A program made the position numbers and the translations under genes. Of a stretch of DNA of 64,000 nucleotides, positions 17,494 through 26,366 are shown piece by piece. Position 1 is the first letter of the stretch. Each line of letters opens with the position of its first letter. Location: NCBI GenBank assembly GCA_016933535.1, contig JAFGAS010000086.1, forward strand, positions 1 to 64,000, written 5' to 3'. Below the pieces are notes generated by a model. It searched no databases. It was given only the letters and a program-made list of their open reading frames with translations, and had not been told where the DNA came from. This DNA comes from Candidatus Zymogenaceae bacterium. Lineage in GTDB: Bacteria > Desulfobacterota > Zymogenia > Zymogenales > Zymogenaceae.

Positions 17494-18918
17494 TTAAAGC
17501 GTGGTGATAAATTCCTTTCCCGATTTCATGAGACGGTCAAGCTTGCCGTCGTCGGATGATTCCCCATAGATTCGGACAACCGGCTCGGTGCCGGATTTTC
17601 GAAAGAGAATCCAAGAACCGTCTTCGAGCAGATATTTTGTTCCGTCGATCGTGACCGTCCCCGTCACCGGGATTCCCGAAAAGGCCGCCGGAGATGAGGC
17701 CACCTTGGAGGCAAAGGCTTTGCTGAGCTCTTCTGTTAAGGTCAGGTTTTCCCGTCGTGTACGATAGGCCCCTACCTTAGCATAGAGATCATCCAGAAGT
17801 TGGCGGATCGTCTTCTTTTCTCGACATACCATCTCAAACGTCAACAGGCACGCGATAATACCGTCCTTTTCCGGGACATGTCCAAAGATCGAAAAACCGG
17901 CGCTTTCCTCACCTCCGCCTACGATCTTATCGGCGGCAATATACTCACCGATATACTTGAATCCAACCGGCGTCTCGAAACATTCGACCCCATGGTATTT
18001 CGCCACCGCGTCGACCAGGTGCGTCGTAGCCACCGATCGGGCCGCCCCCCCGCGGTATCCCTTTCTCGTAATAAGGTAGTCTAAAAGGAGCGCGATGATA
18101 TAATTCGGCTCAACGAATGAGCCGTCTGCATCCAGTATTCCAAACCGATCGGCATCTCCGTCCGTCGCTAATCCAACGACGATTTCGCTCGTCTCTTTGA
18201 CGATTCTCGACAATTCCTGAAGCCGGTATTCCGATGGATCGGGAGGACCGCCTCCGAACAGGGGATCCTTGGTGTTATGAATTACCGTTACCGGGATTTG
18301 ATGCTCTGTTAGAATCCGATCTAGATACCCTCGTCCGGTGGAAAATAGAGGATCGTAGGCGGCACCTGCTCCGCTCTGCTCGATAACGGAAAAATCTATC
18401 TTTTTCTTTAGACCCTCGAGATAGTCTTCGGCAAGATTAACGTCCTCCCAGAGTCCCGCGTCCCGCGCTTGCGCCTCAGTGACCAACCGTACCGTACCGG
18501 CCGTTACAATTTCATTTGCCCGATTGGCGATCCATTCGGTCGCCTCCGGAAGTGCAGGTCCACCCCATTTGGAGGAATATTTTACACCGCTATAGTGCGC
18601 GGGGTTGTGGCTTGCCGTGATATTAACGGCGCCGCCCGCCTTGCCGCTAATGATTGCCCAGCTTATCGTAGGGGTCGGGACCTCATTATCGGACACGAGC
18701 GCCTTAACTCCGTTTCCGGCAAGGACCGCCGCAGCTTCCCGGGCAAAGGCATCTCCCATAAAACGGCTGTCGTGTCCCACGATCATGCCGTAACGTCCCT
18801 CATCGACCCGTATGACGTATTCGGCTATCGCTTGGGATACAGCCCTCAGGTTATTGAAGGTGAAATCATCGGCGATGATTCCACGCCACCCCGAGGTGCC
18901 GAATTTTATCTGTACCAT
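17494..18918 (-). CDS. Phosphoglucomutase/phosphomannomutase family protein
   Basis: 474 residues in the four-domain alpha-D-phosphohexomutase fold. It shows the active-site serine loop (ITASHNPAHYSG), the metal loop DGDADRF, the sugar-binding GGEESAGFS and the phosphate-binding RKSGTEPVVRIYGES. The reaction interconverts hexose 1- and 6-phosphates for glycogen, cell-wall or polysaccharide supply. Whether glucose, mannose or glucosamine is preferred cannot be told from the motifs. Confidence 0.9.
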   Translation of the reverse strand: MVQIKFGTSGWRGIIADDFTFNNLRAVSQAIAEYVIRVDEGRYGMIVGHDSRFMGDAFAREAAAVLAGNGVKALVSDNEVPTPTISWAIISGKAGGAVNITASHNPAHYSGVKYSSKWGGPALPEATEWIANRANEIVTAGTVRLVTEAQARDAGLWEDVNLAEDYLEGLKKKIDFSVIEQSGAGAAYDPLFSTGRGYLDRILTEHQIPVTVIHNTKDPLFGGGPPDPSEYRLQELSRIVKETSEIVVGLATDGDADRFGILDADGSFVEPNYIIALLLDYLITRKGYRGGAARSVATTHLVDAVAKYHGVECFETPVGFKYIGEYIAADKIVGGGEESAGFSIFGHVPEKDGIIACLLTFEMVCREKKTIRQLLDDLYAKVGAYRTRRENLTLTEELSKAFASKVASSPAAFSGIPVTGTVTIDGTKYLLEDGSWILFRKSGTEPVVRIYGESSDDGKLDRLMKSGKEFITTL

Positions 18919-18929
18919 TGGAATAACAC

Positions 18930-19586
18930 CTATTTAAGGATATAATCAAATCCCGACTTAAAAAAGTAGATGGAGAATCCGATGAGAAACATCGCGCAGA
19001 ACCCAACGATACCCCGGTAGAACCCGTCGGTAAAAAACCTCCTGCCGAGGCTTATCGATGTGGAGACCAGGCTGTACCATAGAAAATCCGCCAGGATGTG
19101 GCCGATGAAAAAGACGATAACTCCCACGATACCCAGCTTGGCCGAGATAAATATGTACGCCAATCCGATGGTGAGCCACCATACTATCCAGTAGGGGTTG
19201 GCCAGGCTCACAATGATCCCGGCGGAAACCGGGTGCTTGAGTATTTTGCCGAGAGCGCCGTTTTGAGGTTGACTGGATAAATCCGAGAGCGTGAGAAAAC
19301 GCACCCGCCTTATCATGGAGTATCCCATCCAGAGCAGGACGGCGCTTCCGCTAAACGCAATGACAGAAAGAAAAAGGTCATTATGTAATACCGCCCCGAG
19401 TCCCCAGAGGATTACTATAATGAGGATGAGCTCAAGAATCGCGTGACCGACGATTAATAGTGGGCCGGTCCATGCACCGCGCGCGATGCTTTCGTTGATT
19501 GTCACGGTCAACAGCGGCCCGGGCATGATCGCGCCGGACAGTGCCAACAGAAATGATGTCGCGAAGATTCCGATAAAGGGCGCCAT
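18930..19586 (-). CDS. LysE/RhtB-family exporter
   Basis: 218 residues with about six hydrophobic helices. The N-terminal pattern (ALSGAIMPGPLLTVTINESIARG) is the LysE/RhtB signature including the conserved PGP. The mid-protein segment (SLANPYWIVWWLTIGLAYI) matches the second repeat. Members export amino acids or derivatives out of the cytosol. The gene ends 11 bp before the phosphohexomutase start and is divergent from the Nudix gene. Confidence 0.85.
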   Translation of the reverse strand: MAPFIGIFATSFLLALSGAIMPGPLLTVTINESIARGAWTGPLLIVGHAILELILIIVILWGLGAVLHNDLFLSVIAFSGSAVLLWMGYSMIRRVRFLTLSDLSSQPQNGALGKILKHPVSAGIIVSLANPYWIVWWLTIGLAYIFISAKLGIVGVIVFFIGHILADFLWYSLVSTSISLGRRFFTDGFYRGIVGFCAMFLIGFSIYFFKSGFDYILK

Positions 19587-19638
19587 AATCTAATTAATAT
19601 ATCATCGGCAGAGACAAACGGTCAAGTAATAAAATTCT

Positions 19639-19667
19639 TTGACACCTACTCGCGCCCGTGGTAGCAT
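19639..19667 (+). promoter_or_regulatory. Promoter placing the start site at the Nudix ATG
   Basis: TTGACA (19639-19644), 17-bp spacer, TAGCAT (19662-19667). A start site about 7 bp beyond the -10 falls on or next to the ATG at 19674, and no Shine-Dalgarno sequence precedes that ATG, so the transcript may be leaderless. Confidence 0.55.
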
Positions 19668-19673
19668 AAATAA

Positions 19674-20069
19674 ATGGAACCGCGAAACCCCTACCCTACT
19701 GTTGACGTCATCATTGAAAATGGCGGGGGTATCATTCTTATTGAGCGCAAGAATCCCCCCCACGACTGGGCTATTCCCGGGGGGTTTGTTGACTGGGGAG
19801 AATCCCTGGAGGAGGCGGCCGTCCGTGAGGCACGGGAAGAAACATCGCTTCACGTCCGGCTCATCAGGCAGTTTCATACTTACTCCGACCCACGGCGTGA
19901 TCCCCGCCATCATACCATTACGACCGTCTACATCGCATCCGCCGAGGGAAAGCCCCGCGCCGCCGATGACGCCAAGGCGATCGGTATTTTTACCCGTGAC
20001 AACCTGCCGCCTTCCCTTGCTTTTGACCATACAGATATTCTCAATGACTATTTCTCGAAACGGTATTAA
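19674..20069 (+). CDS. Nudix hydrolase
   Basis: 131 residues. The Nudix box is complete ([21 protein letters not shown], pattern Gx5Ex7REUxEExGU with T replacing the last G). It hydrolyses a nucleoside diphosphate linked to another moiety. An [16 protein letters not shown] stretch and IVIASAEG-like strands resemble ADP-ribose or NADH pyrophosphatase-like members, but the substrate is unproven. An overlapping longer frame at 19639 is a shadow. The tldD ATG follows 2 bp after the stop, so the two genes should be co-transcribed. Confidence 0.88.
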   Translation: MEPRNPYPTVDVIIENGGGIILIERKNPPHDWAIPGGFVDWGESLEEAAVREAREETSLHVRLIRQFHTYSDPRRDPRHHTITTVYIASAEGKPRAADDAKAIGIFTRDNLPPSLAFDHTDILNDYFSKRY

Positions 20070-20071
20070 CC

Positions 20072-21460
20072 ATGTCGGACAGCAAAGACATCGATTACGC
20101 GAAGATCCTTAAAACGATCCTGAAAAACGGGGGCGATTATGCCGATATATATTACGAGAGGACCGAAGGTATTTTCGTTGTCTGCGAAGACAACAGGGTC
20201 GAAAAAGTCATTTCGGGTATCGACGCCGGCATAGGACTTCGCTTGATCAGGAATTTCAGGACCGCCTACGCCTATACGAATGATCCTTCCGAATCAAACC
20301 TGAAGTCGCTTGCCCGAGAGCTCAGCGCTTCTTTTGGTCCCGGGTCTTCGTCTTCACCGGATATCGTCCTTTCTCGCATGAAACCTCCGATCCTTTTGGC
20401 GATCGCCTCAGACCCAACCGACATCGCCGTCGGGCGTAAAATCGAATATGTCGTGAGGGCCAATGATACCGCCCGCGCACATCAGACAATCCGCCAGGCC
20501 AAGGTAATATATCGCGACTCAAAAAAGACCGTAAACATTGCCAACACTATGGGCCGTCTTACCTCAGATATCAGAACCGGAACGATCTTTGCCGTGCAGG
20601 TCGTAGCGCAGAAAAACGGCATCATCCAAACGGGTTATGAGCCGGTGGGAGGAACCGTCGGTTTTGAGCTCTTTGACGAGCATCTTCCCGAACAGGTAGC
20701 ACAGACGGCGGTCCAACGCGCCGATCTGATGCTCGAGGCTATTCCCGCTCCCGCGGGAGTTCTTCCGGTAGTCCTGTCATCTTCGGCCGGCGGCACTATG
20801 ATCCACGAGGCCGTCGGCCACGGCCTTGAGGCCGATCTTACTGGCAAGAAGCTCTCGGTCTATTCCGGTAAGATCGGACAGAAGGTTGCCTCTGACCTTA
20901 TTACGGTCATAGACGACTCTACCCTGCCGGGCCGTCGCGGCTCTTTTGTGTTCGACGATGAAGGATCTCCCTCCCAGCGGACTGTCCTTGTCGAAAATGG
21001 AATTCTCGTAGAGTTTATGTATGACAGGCTTTGCGCCCTCAAGGAAGGAAAGGAAAGCACGGGAAACGGGAGAAGAGAATCTTATCGTTACAAACCCATA
21101 CCCCGCATGACCAACACGATTATCGCCCCCGGAACTATGAATCCTGAGGACATCATCTCGTCGGTCAAGCACGGGCTTCTGGTCAAAAAGATGGGCGGCG
21201 GACAGGTTAACACTGTTAACGGGCAGTTCGTCTTTGAGGTAAGCGAGGGCTATTTAATCGAGGCCGGAAAGGTCACCCGGCCCGTTCGCGGCGCGATCCT
21301 CACCGGAAAAGGGCCTGAGGTGTTGGGCGAAATCGATATGGTCGGATACGACCTCGGCTTTGGGATCGGGACCTGCGGAAAGGACGGCCAGGGCGTTCCC
21401 GTGGCCGACGCCCAGCCGACGCTTCGCATCCCACAGATCACCGTCGGCGGCAGGGTTTGA
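20072..21460 (+). CDS. tldD: TldD/PmbA-family metalloprotease (TldD-like)
   Basis: 462 residues. The zinc motif HEAVGHGLEADL (HExxxH) and the C-terminal segment GTCGKDGQGVPVADAQPTLRIPQITVGG with the third zinc ligand cysteine identify the TldD subunit rather than TldE/PmbA, which lacks the zinc motif. TldD-TldE heterodimers proteolyse unfolded peptides and mature some ribosomally made peptides and CcdA-type antitoxins. The expected tldE partner is not in the window. Confidence 0.92.
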   Translation: MSDSKDIDYAKILKTILKNGGDYADIYYERTEGIFVVCEDNRVEKVISGIDAGIGLRLIRNFRTAYAYTNDPSESNLKSLARELSASFGPGSSSSPDIVLSRMKPPILLAIASDPTDIAVGRKIEYVVRANDTARAHQTIRQAKVIYRDSKKTVNIANTMGRLTSDIRTGTIFAVQVVAQKNGIIQTGYEPVGGTVGFELFDEHLPEQVAQTAVQRADLMLEAIPAPAGVLPVVLSSSAGGTMIHEAVGHGLEADLTGKKLSVYSGKIGQKVASDLITVIDDSTLPGRRGSFVFDDEGSPSQRTVLVENGILVEFMYDRLCALKEGKESTGNGRRESYRYKPIPRMTNTIIAPGTMNPEDIISSVKHGLLVKKMGGGQVNTVNGQFVFEVSEGYLIEAGKVTRPVRGAILTGKGPEVLGEIDMVGYDLGFGIGTCGKDGQGVPVADAQPTLRIPQITVGGRV

Positions 21461-21642
21461 TGCGCGGCGTGATGTCTTCCTCTTTTCGCCGATACGAAGC
21501 CATAGAGAGGGTTCTGTTTTTCCAATTCCCTGGTAATTCCACTATTGCCGGTTTCCTGTTCCCACGGCACAATCGGCTGACAGGATTCATCTCGTAAATT
21601 CCCTGCCACAAGAAATCATAAACCCGCCTCGGTATCGCCAAT

Positions 21643-21673
21643 AAAAAAACCGGCTCATAAAGAACCGGTTTTT
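21643..21673. terminator. Bidirectional intrinsic terminator
   Basis: AAACCGG and CCGGTTT pair over 7 bp around an 11-nt loop, flanked by A7 and T5, so it can stop both tldD (+) and the ATP-grasp gene (-). A second GC stem (CCGCC-TATC-GGCGG) follows at about 21678. Confidence 0.8.
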
Positions 21674-21730
21674 ATTACCGCCTATCGGCGGGAATCGCTA
21701 TTTCTCACGTTGCCAAGGTGCCCCGCGATG

Positions 21731-22426
21731 CTATTTCTTCCCGTTGCCCAGTATGACCAGGGCATCAACCGCCACCGGCTTATCTCCCGAGATGATGAGG
21801 GGATTGATATCAAGCTCCTTGACCTCGTTATAATCGAGCCCGATTTGGCCGACAGCTATCAGGGCCTTTGCAAGCAAGGATTTGTCGACCGCCGGCTTGC
21901 CTCTGAACTCGTCGAGGATCTTCTTTGCCTTGATCTCATCCATCATTTGCATGGCGTCGAATTCCGTTAACGGGGCGACGCGAAATGAGACGTCCCGGAG
22001 GATTTCGGTATAGATACCGCCAAGCCCGAACATAACGCAGGGGCCGAACTGCGGGTCTCTGGAAAGCCCGACGACGAGCTCACGCTGCCCTTTTATCATC
22101 TCCTGCACGAGGATCCCACCCTTCGGGACCACGCCCGTTGCCATGATACGATCGTAGGCCTTTCGTACCTCGTCCTCCGTGGAGATATTCAACTCGATAA
22201 CATTCATCTCGGTCTTATGGGTGAGTTCGGGGGACTCTCCTTTGAGCACGATCGGAAATCCCATTTCCTTTGCGATCTTCACCGCCTCATCGGGACTTGC
22301 CGCCATCTGTTCGCGTGTGACCGGGATACCGTATGCCTTTAGAAAGAGCTTCGACTGGTGTTCGGACAGGTTCTTTTGTCCTTTTTTTACGGCTTCTGCA
22401 ATAATATCTTTGGCGGATTTTTCCAC
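21731..22426 (-). CDS. ADP-forming acyl-CoA synthetase, ATP-grasp beta subunit
   Basis: 231 residues from a GTG at 22426. AAAGGGG sits just upstream, and the 20 residues added by the track are unlikely. The sequence (KAYGIPVTREQMA, GFPIVLKGESPELTHKTEMN, ELVVGLSRDPQFGPCVMFGLGG, DINPLIISG) matches the ATP-grasp_5 beta subunit of ADP-forming acetyl-CoA synthetase, which converts acyl-CoA, ADP and phosphate to acid, CoA and ATP. The alpha CoA-binding subunit, fused in many bacteria and separate in Pyrococcus, is not nearby. This is an energy-conserving step of amino-acid fermentation. Confidence 0.88.
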   Translation of the reverse strand: MEKSAKDIIAEAVKKGQKNLSEHQSKLFLKAYGIPVTREQMAASPDEAVKIAKEMGFPIVLKGESPELTHKTEMNVIELNISTEDEVRKAYDRIMATGVVPKGGILVQEMIKGQRELVVGLSRDPQFGPCVMFGLGGIYTEILRDVSFRVAPLTEFDAMQMMDEIKAKKILDEFRGKPAVDKSLLAKALIAVGQIGLDYNEVKELDINPLIISGDKPVAVDALVILGNGKK

Positions 22427-22492
22427 GCTCGTTTCCCCTTTCAAGATGAGGAGGGGGAGAAAATCTCCCCCCTTAATACGTCTCAATAACCC

Positions 22493-23224
22493 TTAGTTCA
22501 TCTCTTTGATGACCTTGGCCAGAAGCTCTTTGCCTTCGGCCATATCCTTCCGGTCGTCTTTCGTTTTCGCCTTGCCGTTTGCCATCAGGAACTCGAGCCG
22601 CTCCTTGGCCTTGGCGTATTCTTTTTGCTTGTAATAGGACTTACCAAGGTAGAGGTTTACCGCAATCCCGTCCGGATTGTACTTCAGGCCTTTATTGAAG
22701 TAGTCAATACCCTTGGCAAGGTCTCCTCCCGGCACCTCGTACTCGAGAGCGCCCAGGAGGGTGTACGCACCGCCTTCCTCGTAACCGGGATTCTTGGCAA
22801 CCACGTTGTTGCATGCGGCCCTCATCGGCTTGACTAAGAACAGGCTTTTGAGGACACCCTTAATCTTTCCGTACTTTCCGGCGTTCAGTGCGAACCAGTA
22901 GTTGGTGTTCACGTCCTTGGAACCCTTGTCATAGTAGGGCCTCAGTGTCTCGTAGCCCTTGCTGAAGATTCCTTCCTGAGTTTTTGCGTCATCGGTTCTT
23001 GCACCGACAAAATAGGAGGCTCGTCCGAATCTCCAGGCGGCGGCCTCGTTGGAAGCGGCAATCGCTTCCAGGCCTTTCATGGTTGCCTTTACCGCAGCCA
23101 AATCCTCTTTTGTATAGGCGTCATCCGCTTGTTTAAAGAGTTCTTCCGGAGTCGCCGCATACACCATAGCCGCAAACAGGCCCAGGGCCAAAACGACCGA
23201 GATCAGTAACAAAACCTTTTTCAT
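22493..23224 (-). CDS. Exported TPR/TatT- or RMD-like protein
   Basis: 243 residues. MKKVLLLISVVLALGLFAAMVYA is a clear signal peptide. The rest is helical with TPR-like repeats (AVNLYLGKSYYKQKEYAKAKERL) and the stretch NYWFALNAGKYGKIKGVLKSLFLVKPM...LGALEYEVPG. That stretch recalls the family containing regulator-of-microtubule-dynamics-like and TRAP-associated TatT-type proteins. Such proteins are periplasmic scaffolds or substrate-delivery proteins. AAGGAGGAGAT precedes the ATG. It lies 66 bp upstream of the ATP-grasp gene and may be co-transcribed with it. No TRAP transporter is adjacent. Confidence 0.7.
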   Translation of the reverse strand: MKKVLLLISVVLALGLFAAMVYAATPEELFKQADDAYTKEDLAAVKATMKGLEAIAASNEAAAWRFGRASYFVGARTDDAKTQEGIFSKGYETLRPYYDKGSKDVNTNYWFALNAGKYGKIKGVLKSLFLVKPMRAACNNVVAKNPGYEEGGAYTLLGALEYEVPGGDLAKGIDYFNKGLKYNPDGIAVNLYLGKSYYKQKEYAKAKERLEFLMANGKAKTKDDRKDMAEGKELLAKVIKEMN

Positions 23225-23302
23225 ATCTCCTCCTTGTAGAATAAAGGAATTCTAACTCTCTTTTTTTATCATTAAAGCACCGAAATTTCAAGGTATTTCT
23301 TC

Positions 23303-24034
23303 TTATACGCCTAAAAAAAGTCGCTTCCCGAGATACGGGGAAAGCCCTTTGCGGCCGATCGCCTCAAATACGGCATCTATATCATAGGAAACACGGAAGA
23401 ATTCGAGCGTTTTCTCATCGTTGTCATAAACCAGGAAAGACACACCGGGGTTTCCGTCCCGCGGCTGGCCGATGCTGCCCGGGTTGATCAGATAGACGCT
23501 TGTTTCTTTAAGGGAGGTCTTGCCTTCATAGATCGGTATACTCTCATGTATCAGATCGAATACTCCCGGCAGATGAGTATGCCCGAAAAAACCGAGACTA
23601 GCCCCGAACCGCTCCTTCATAAACACCATATTCTCACAGGCGTTCTTAGTCGTGAGAATATATTCGTCCGGATTTCGGGGAGATCCGTGCACCATGATGG
23701 TCGAATCATCGATTACGCGACGATCGGGCAATCCTGCAAGAAAGTCACGATTCTCTTCGGTGAGCACGGAGCGGGTCCAGAGTATTGCCTGGCGCGCCGG
23801 CGCATTAAAATTATCCGGGTCCTCGATTCGGGCCGCCACACGGTCATGATTTCCCATTACGCAGGCGATCGATCTATCCCTGATAATCTGAATACATTCG
23901 TTCGGCCAGGGATTATATCCGACGATATCTCCAAGACAAAGTGTCCGCTGAACGCTCAGACGCTCAACCGCATCCAGGAAGGCCCGAAAGCCGATGAGGT
24001 TTGCATGGATATCAGATATAATCGCCGTACGCAT
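23303..24034 (-). CDS. Calcineurin-like metallophosphoesterase (MJ0936/YfcE type)
   Basis: 243 residues. Metal-binding motifs are in order: ISDIHANL, LGDIVGYNPWP, VMGNHD, a HGSPR segment and GHTH. This arrangement (D-x-H, G-D-x, G-N-H-D, G-H-x-H) and length match the small phosphodiesterases with activity on artificial esters or cyclic nucleotides. The physiological substrate is unknown. The ATG is preceded by an AT-rich region with TATAAT about 40 bp upstream. Confidence 0.85.
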   Translation of the reverse strand: MRTAIISDIHANLIGFRAFLDAVERLSVQRTLCLGDIVGYNPWPNECIQIIRDRSIACVMGNHDRVAARIEDPDNFNAPARQAILWTRSVLTEENRDFLAGLPDRRVIDDSTIMVHGSPRNPDEYILTTKNACENMVFMKERFGASLGFFGHTHLPGVFDLIHESIPIYEGKTSLKETSVYLINPGSIGQPRDGNPGVSFLVYDNDEKTLEFFRVSYDIDAVFEAIGRKGLSPYLGKRLFLGV

Positions 24035-24155
24035 AGGTCCGTTTTCGTGCCCCCCACTGCGTATTCATTATATCAAATAATCTTTGGTTCCTTCATTATT
24101 TTGTATTAATTAGAAACGCCGTTCTTTGCGCCGGTTTAGCGCCCGCCCGTATAGC

Positions 24156-26060
24156 CTATGTCCCACCGCCGGGCGACAAGGCATCGATCCCCAGTTCAAA
24201 AATCCTCTCCTTCGTCGGATATCCGGTATCCCGGTCCCAGCCCATCTCGTCATAGAAGTCCGACCGCATTCGGTAGAAACCGGCTTTTTCTATGCCGAGC
24301 TTTTCTCGATAGGGTCCATCCTTCATATTCTGGGTAAATTTTTCGGGGAGCCGGTCGTCATCTTCGGTAAAGCCTTCGCGGTGGTTATAGATACGTGAAA
24401 GGGTGATGGCCCGCTCGCCACCCTGCATGAGCTCCGATATATCCGCATCCCAACCGGTTATCGCGTTAATCATTTCTACGAGCCGTTCAATAGGCATCGA
24501 ACCCCGGGGAGCAAATCCGAAATGGCAACAGCCCAGACAATCCTGCATTCTCCAGTATCGGGACGATATCGCAAAATTACGGGCCTTGTTTCGGGTCATT
24601 TCGAATATATCGGCGGGATGCTCAACACCAAGGATTTTCAATCCAAGGAACGTCGCCGACTGACCGTCCGCAAAAAAAGGGTCGTGCGGAGATACCATGT
24701 GATCGGCGCCGATATCCGATACCGCGTATCCGATACCTACCCCGGTCTTTATGCGCGGGTCGTGCATCGGGACTTCCTGCTTTTTAACCGTGATCAGGTA
24801 TCTCTCGGCCCCTTTACCGATCTTTTCGGCCGCCCGGCAAGACCCCTCCGCAAGGAGATCGCCGATACCCTCTCGTTTTGCAATGAGTTCTATGGCCGAA
24901 AGGAACGCCTTGCTGTTGCCGAAAACAAGTTCGATTCCCCCCGTGTCTCCGTCGGTCAAGAGACCCTCTCCGTAGCACTTCATAGCAAAGGATATCGTCA
25001 TGCCCAGCGAAATCGTATCCAATCCGTACCGATTTGCCAGCTCGTTACCCTTGGCTATGACGTTAAAATCGTAAATCCCGCAGTTAGAGCCCAGTGCCGC
25101 GATCGTTTCATATTCGGGACCCCCGTACCGGGAGTTAACCGTCAGGGCGCTTTCCTTTACGGAAACGACGCGTTTGCACCTGACGGCGCACGCGTAGCAC
25201 CCTTTCCTCCCGGTGAGGATCTGCTCGTTATAACGGTCACAAAAGAGATCGGTGCTTTGGCCGGTTACCCCTGTTTCCCAGTTATCGGTCGGCAGGGCCC
25301 CGAACCCCACGAGGGAATCGACCGTCGCCGAGGTCCCGTATTCGTAAAGCGTCCACCCCTGCTTGTTTTCCTTGAACGTTCGCGCAAATTCCTTTGTAAT
25401 CTCTCTGAGCCTTTCCTCATCGGCGATCGGTATCCTGTTTGTTCCCCTGACCGCCACCGCCTTCAGGTTCTTGCTCCCCATAACGGCGCCGAGGCCGTTT
25501 CTCCCATTGTAGTGTCCGAGCTCGTTTCCGATATTGGCAAACCGTACAAGCCGCTCCCCTCCCGGACCGATGATAAGCACCCGGGTCTTGGTGTCCTGCA
25601 GCTCTTTTCTTATTTTTTCCTCGGCCTCCAGAGTCTCAAGCCCCCAGACCCCCCGCCCGTCCCGTATCTCAACCGTATCGTCCCGTATAGATATATAAAC
25701 CGGATCGGCCGCCCTGCCCTCCACAATAAGGGCGTCGTATCCCGCAAATTTCAACTCCGGTCCCCAAAACCCCCCCGCTTCCGATGCACCAAGCCCCCCC
25801 GTCAAGGGGGATTTTGACACCGCCGTAAAACGGGGTATTGCCGGTCCCGCCGCGCCGGTAAGCGCACCCGTAGCGAAGATGATAGTATTTTCGGGAGAAA
25901 GCGGATCAATACCGGGGCGGGTCTCTCGGAGGAGAAACGGGAGGGCAAGTCCCCTTCCCCCGAGGTATTTCCTCACTACATCGTCGTCGATTTGTTCGAT
26001 TCGATGGCCCCCATCGGTAAGATTTATTCGCAGAATCCTATTCCGGTATCCGTAGGCCAC
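24156..26060 (-). CDS. aor: Aldehyde:ferredoxin oxidoreductase-family tungsto/molybdoenzyme
   Basis: 634 residues, the family size. It oxidises aldehydes to carboxylates (or reduces acids at low potential) with a W/Mo bis-pyranopterin and one [4Fe-4S] cluster. Cluster ligands are visible as CYACAVRC plus a distal cysteine in MQDCLGCCHF. The N-terminal pterin-binding segment (YLGGRGLALPFLL...PENTIIFATGALTG) and SKSPLTGGLGASEAGG are intact. The GTG start follows immediately after the MoaD stop (TAAGTG) with GGAGGG upstream, so the two are tightly coupled. It is last in the moxR-VWA-dehydratase-moaD-aor unit. Its real substrate could be an aldehyde or a CoA-linked intermediate of that unit. Confidence 0.93.
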   Translation of the reverse strand: MAYGYRNRILRINLTDGGHRIEQIDDDVVRKYLGGRGLALPFLLRETRPGIDPLSPENTIIFATGALTGAAGPAIPRFTAVSKSPLTGGLGASEAGGFWGPELKFAGYDALIVEGRAADPVYISIRDDTVEIRDGRGVWGLETLEAEEKIRKELQDTKTRVLIIGPGGERLVRFANIGNELGHYNGRNGLGAVMGSKNLKAVAVRGTNRIPIADEERLREITKEFARTFKENKQGWTLYEYGTSATVDSLVGFGALPTDNWETGVTGQSTDLFCDRYNEQILTGRKGCYACAVRCKRVVSVKESALTVNSRYGGPEYETIAALGSNCGIYDFNVIAKGNELANRYGLDTISLGMTISFAMKCYGEGLLTDGDTGGIELVFGNSKAFLSAIELIAKREGIGDLLAEGSCRAAEKIGKGAERYLITVKKQEVPMHDPRIKTGVGIGYAVSDIGADHMVSPHDPFFADGQSATFLGLKILGVEHPADIFEMTRNKARNFAISSRYWRMQDCLGCCHFGFAPRGSMPIERLVEMINAITGWDADISELMQGGERAITLSRIYNHREGFTEDDDRLPEKFTQNMKDGPYREKLGIEKAGFYRMRSDFYDEMGWDRDTGYPTKERIFELGIDALSPGGGT

Positions 26061-26315
26061 TTACCCTCCAGTTACGATGGGATATATTTCTACCAGGTCG
26101 CCGTCTTTTAGTGGACAGGGAACAATGAGCAACGATTCAACGGCCTTCTTGTTGACGAGCACCAATCCCACTTCACCCCGATCGATGGGCAGCCCCTTAA
26201 TTATATCCTTAATGTCGGCCGCCTGAAACGTCAGGCTTTTTCTCCCTTTCAGATATCTTCTGAATGAACCGAACAGGCTTACTTCAACCCGTGCACAGGG
26301 TACCTCGGTTGTCAT
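26061..26315 (-). CDS. MoaD/ThiS-family sulfur-carrier-like protein
   Basis: 84 residues from the ATG at 26315, which has AAGGG 10 bp upstream. The track used a TTG 16 codons earlier. It has a beta-grasp pattern and ends IYPIVTGG, the C-terminal GlyGly needed for adenylation and thiocarboxylation. MoaD donates sulfur in molybdopterin synthesis, and AOR genes are often paired with such a protein. No moaE or adenylating enzyme is adjacent. The stop codon touches the aor start. Confidence 0.85.
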   Translation of the reverse strand: MTTEVPCARVEVSLFGSFRRYLKGRKSLTFQAADIKDIIKGLPIDRGEVGLVLVNKKAVESLLIVPCPLKDGDLVEIYPIVTGG

Positions 26316-26366
26316 GTTCGTCTTACCCTTGTTGCCGTCGTAGACCTTGATATCCAACGGCAATGT

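Noticed and set aside
24522-25817. 431-codon plus-strand open frame
   Set aside because: It lies entirely antisense to the AOR gene, whose family match is certain, and its translation has no recognisable pattern.
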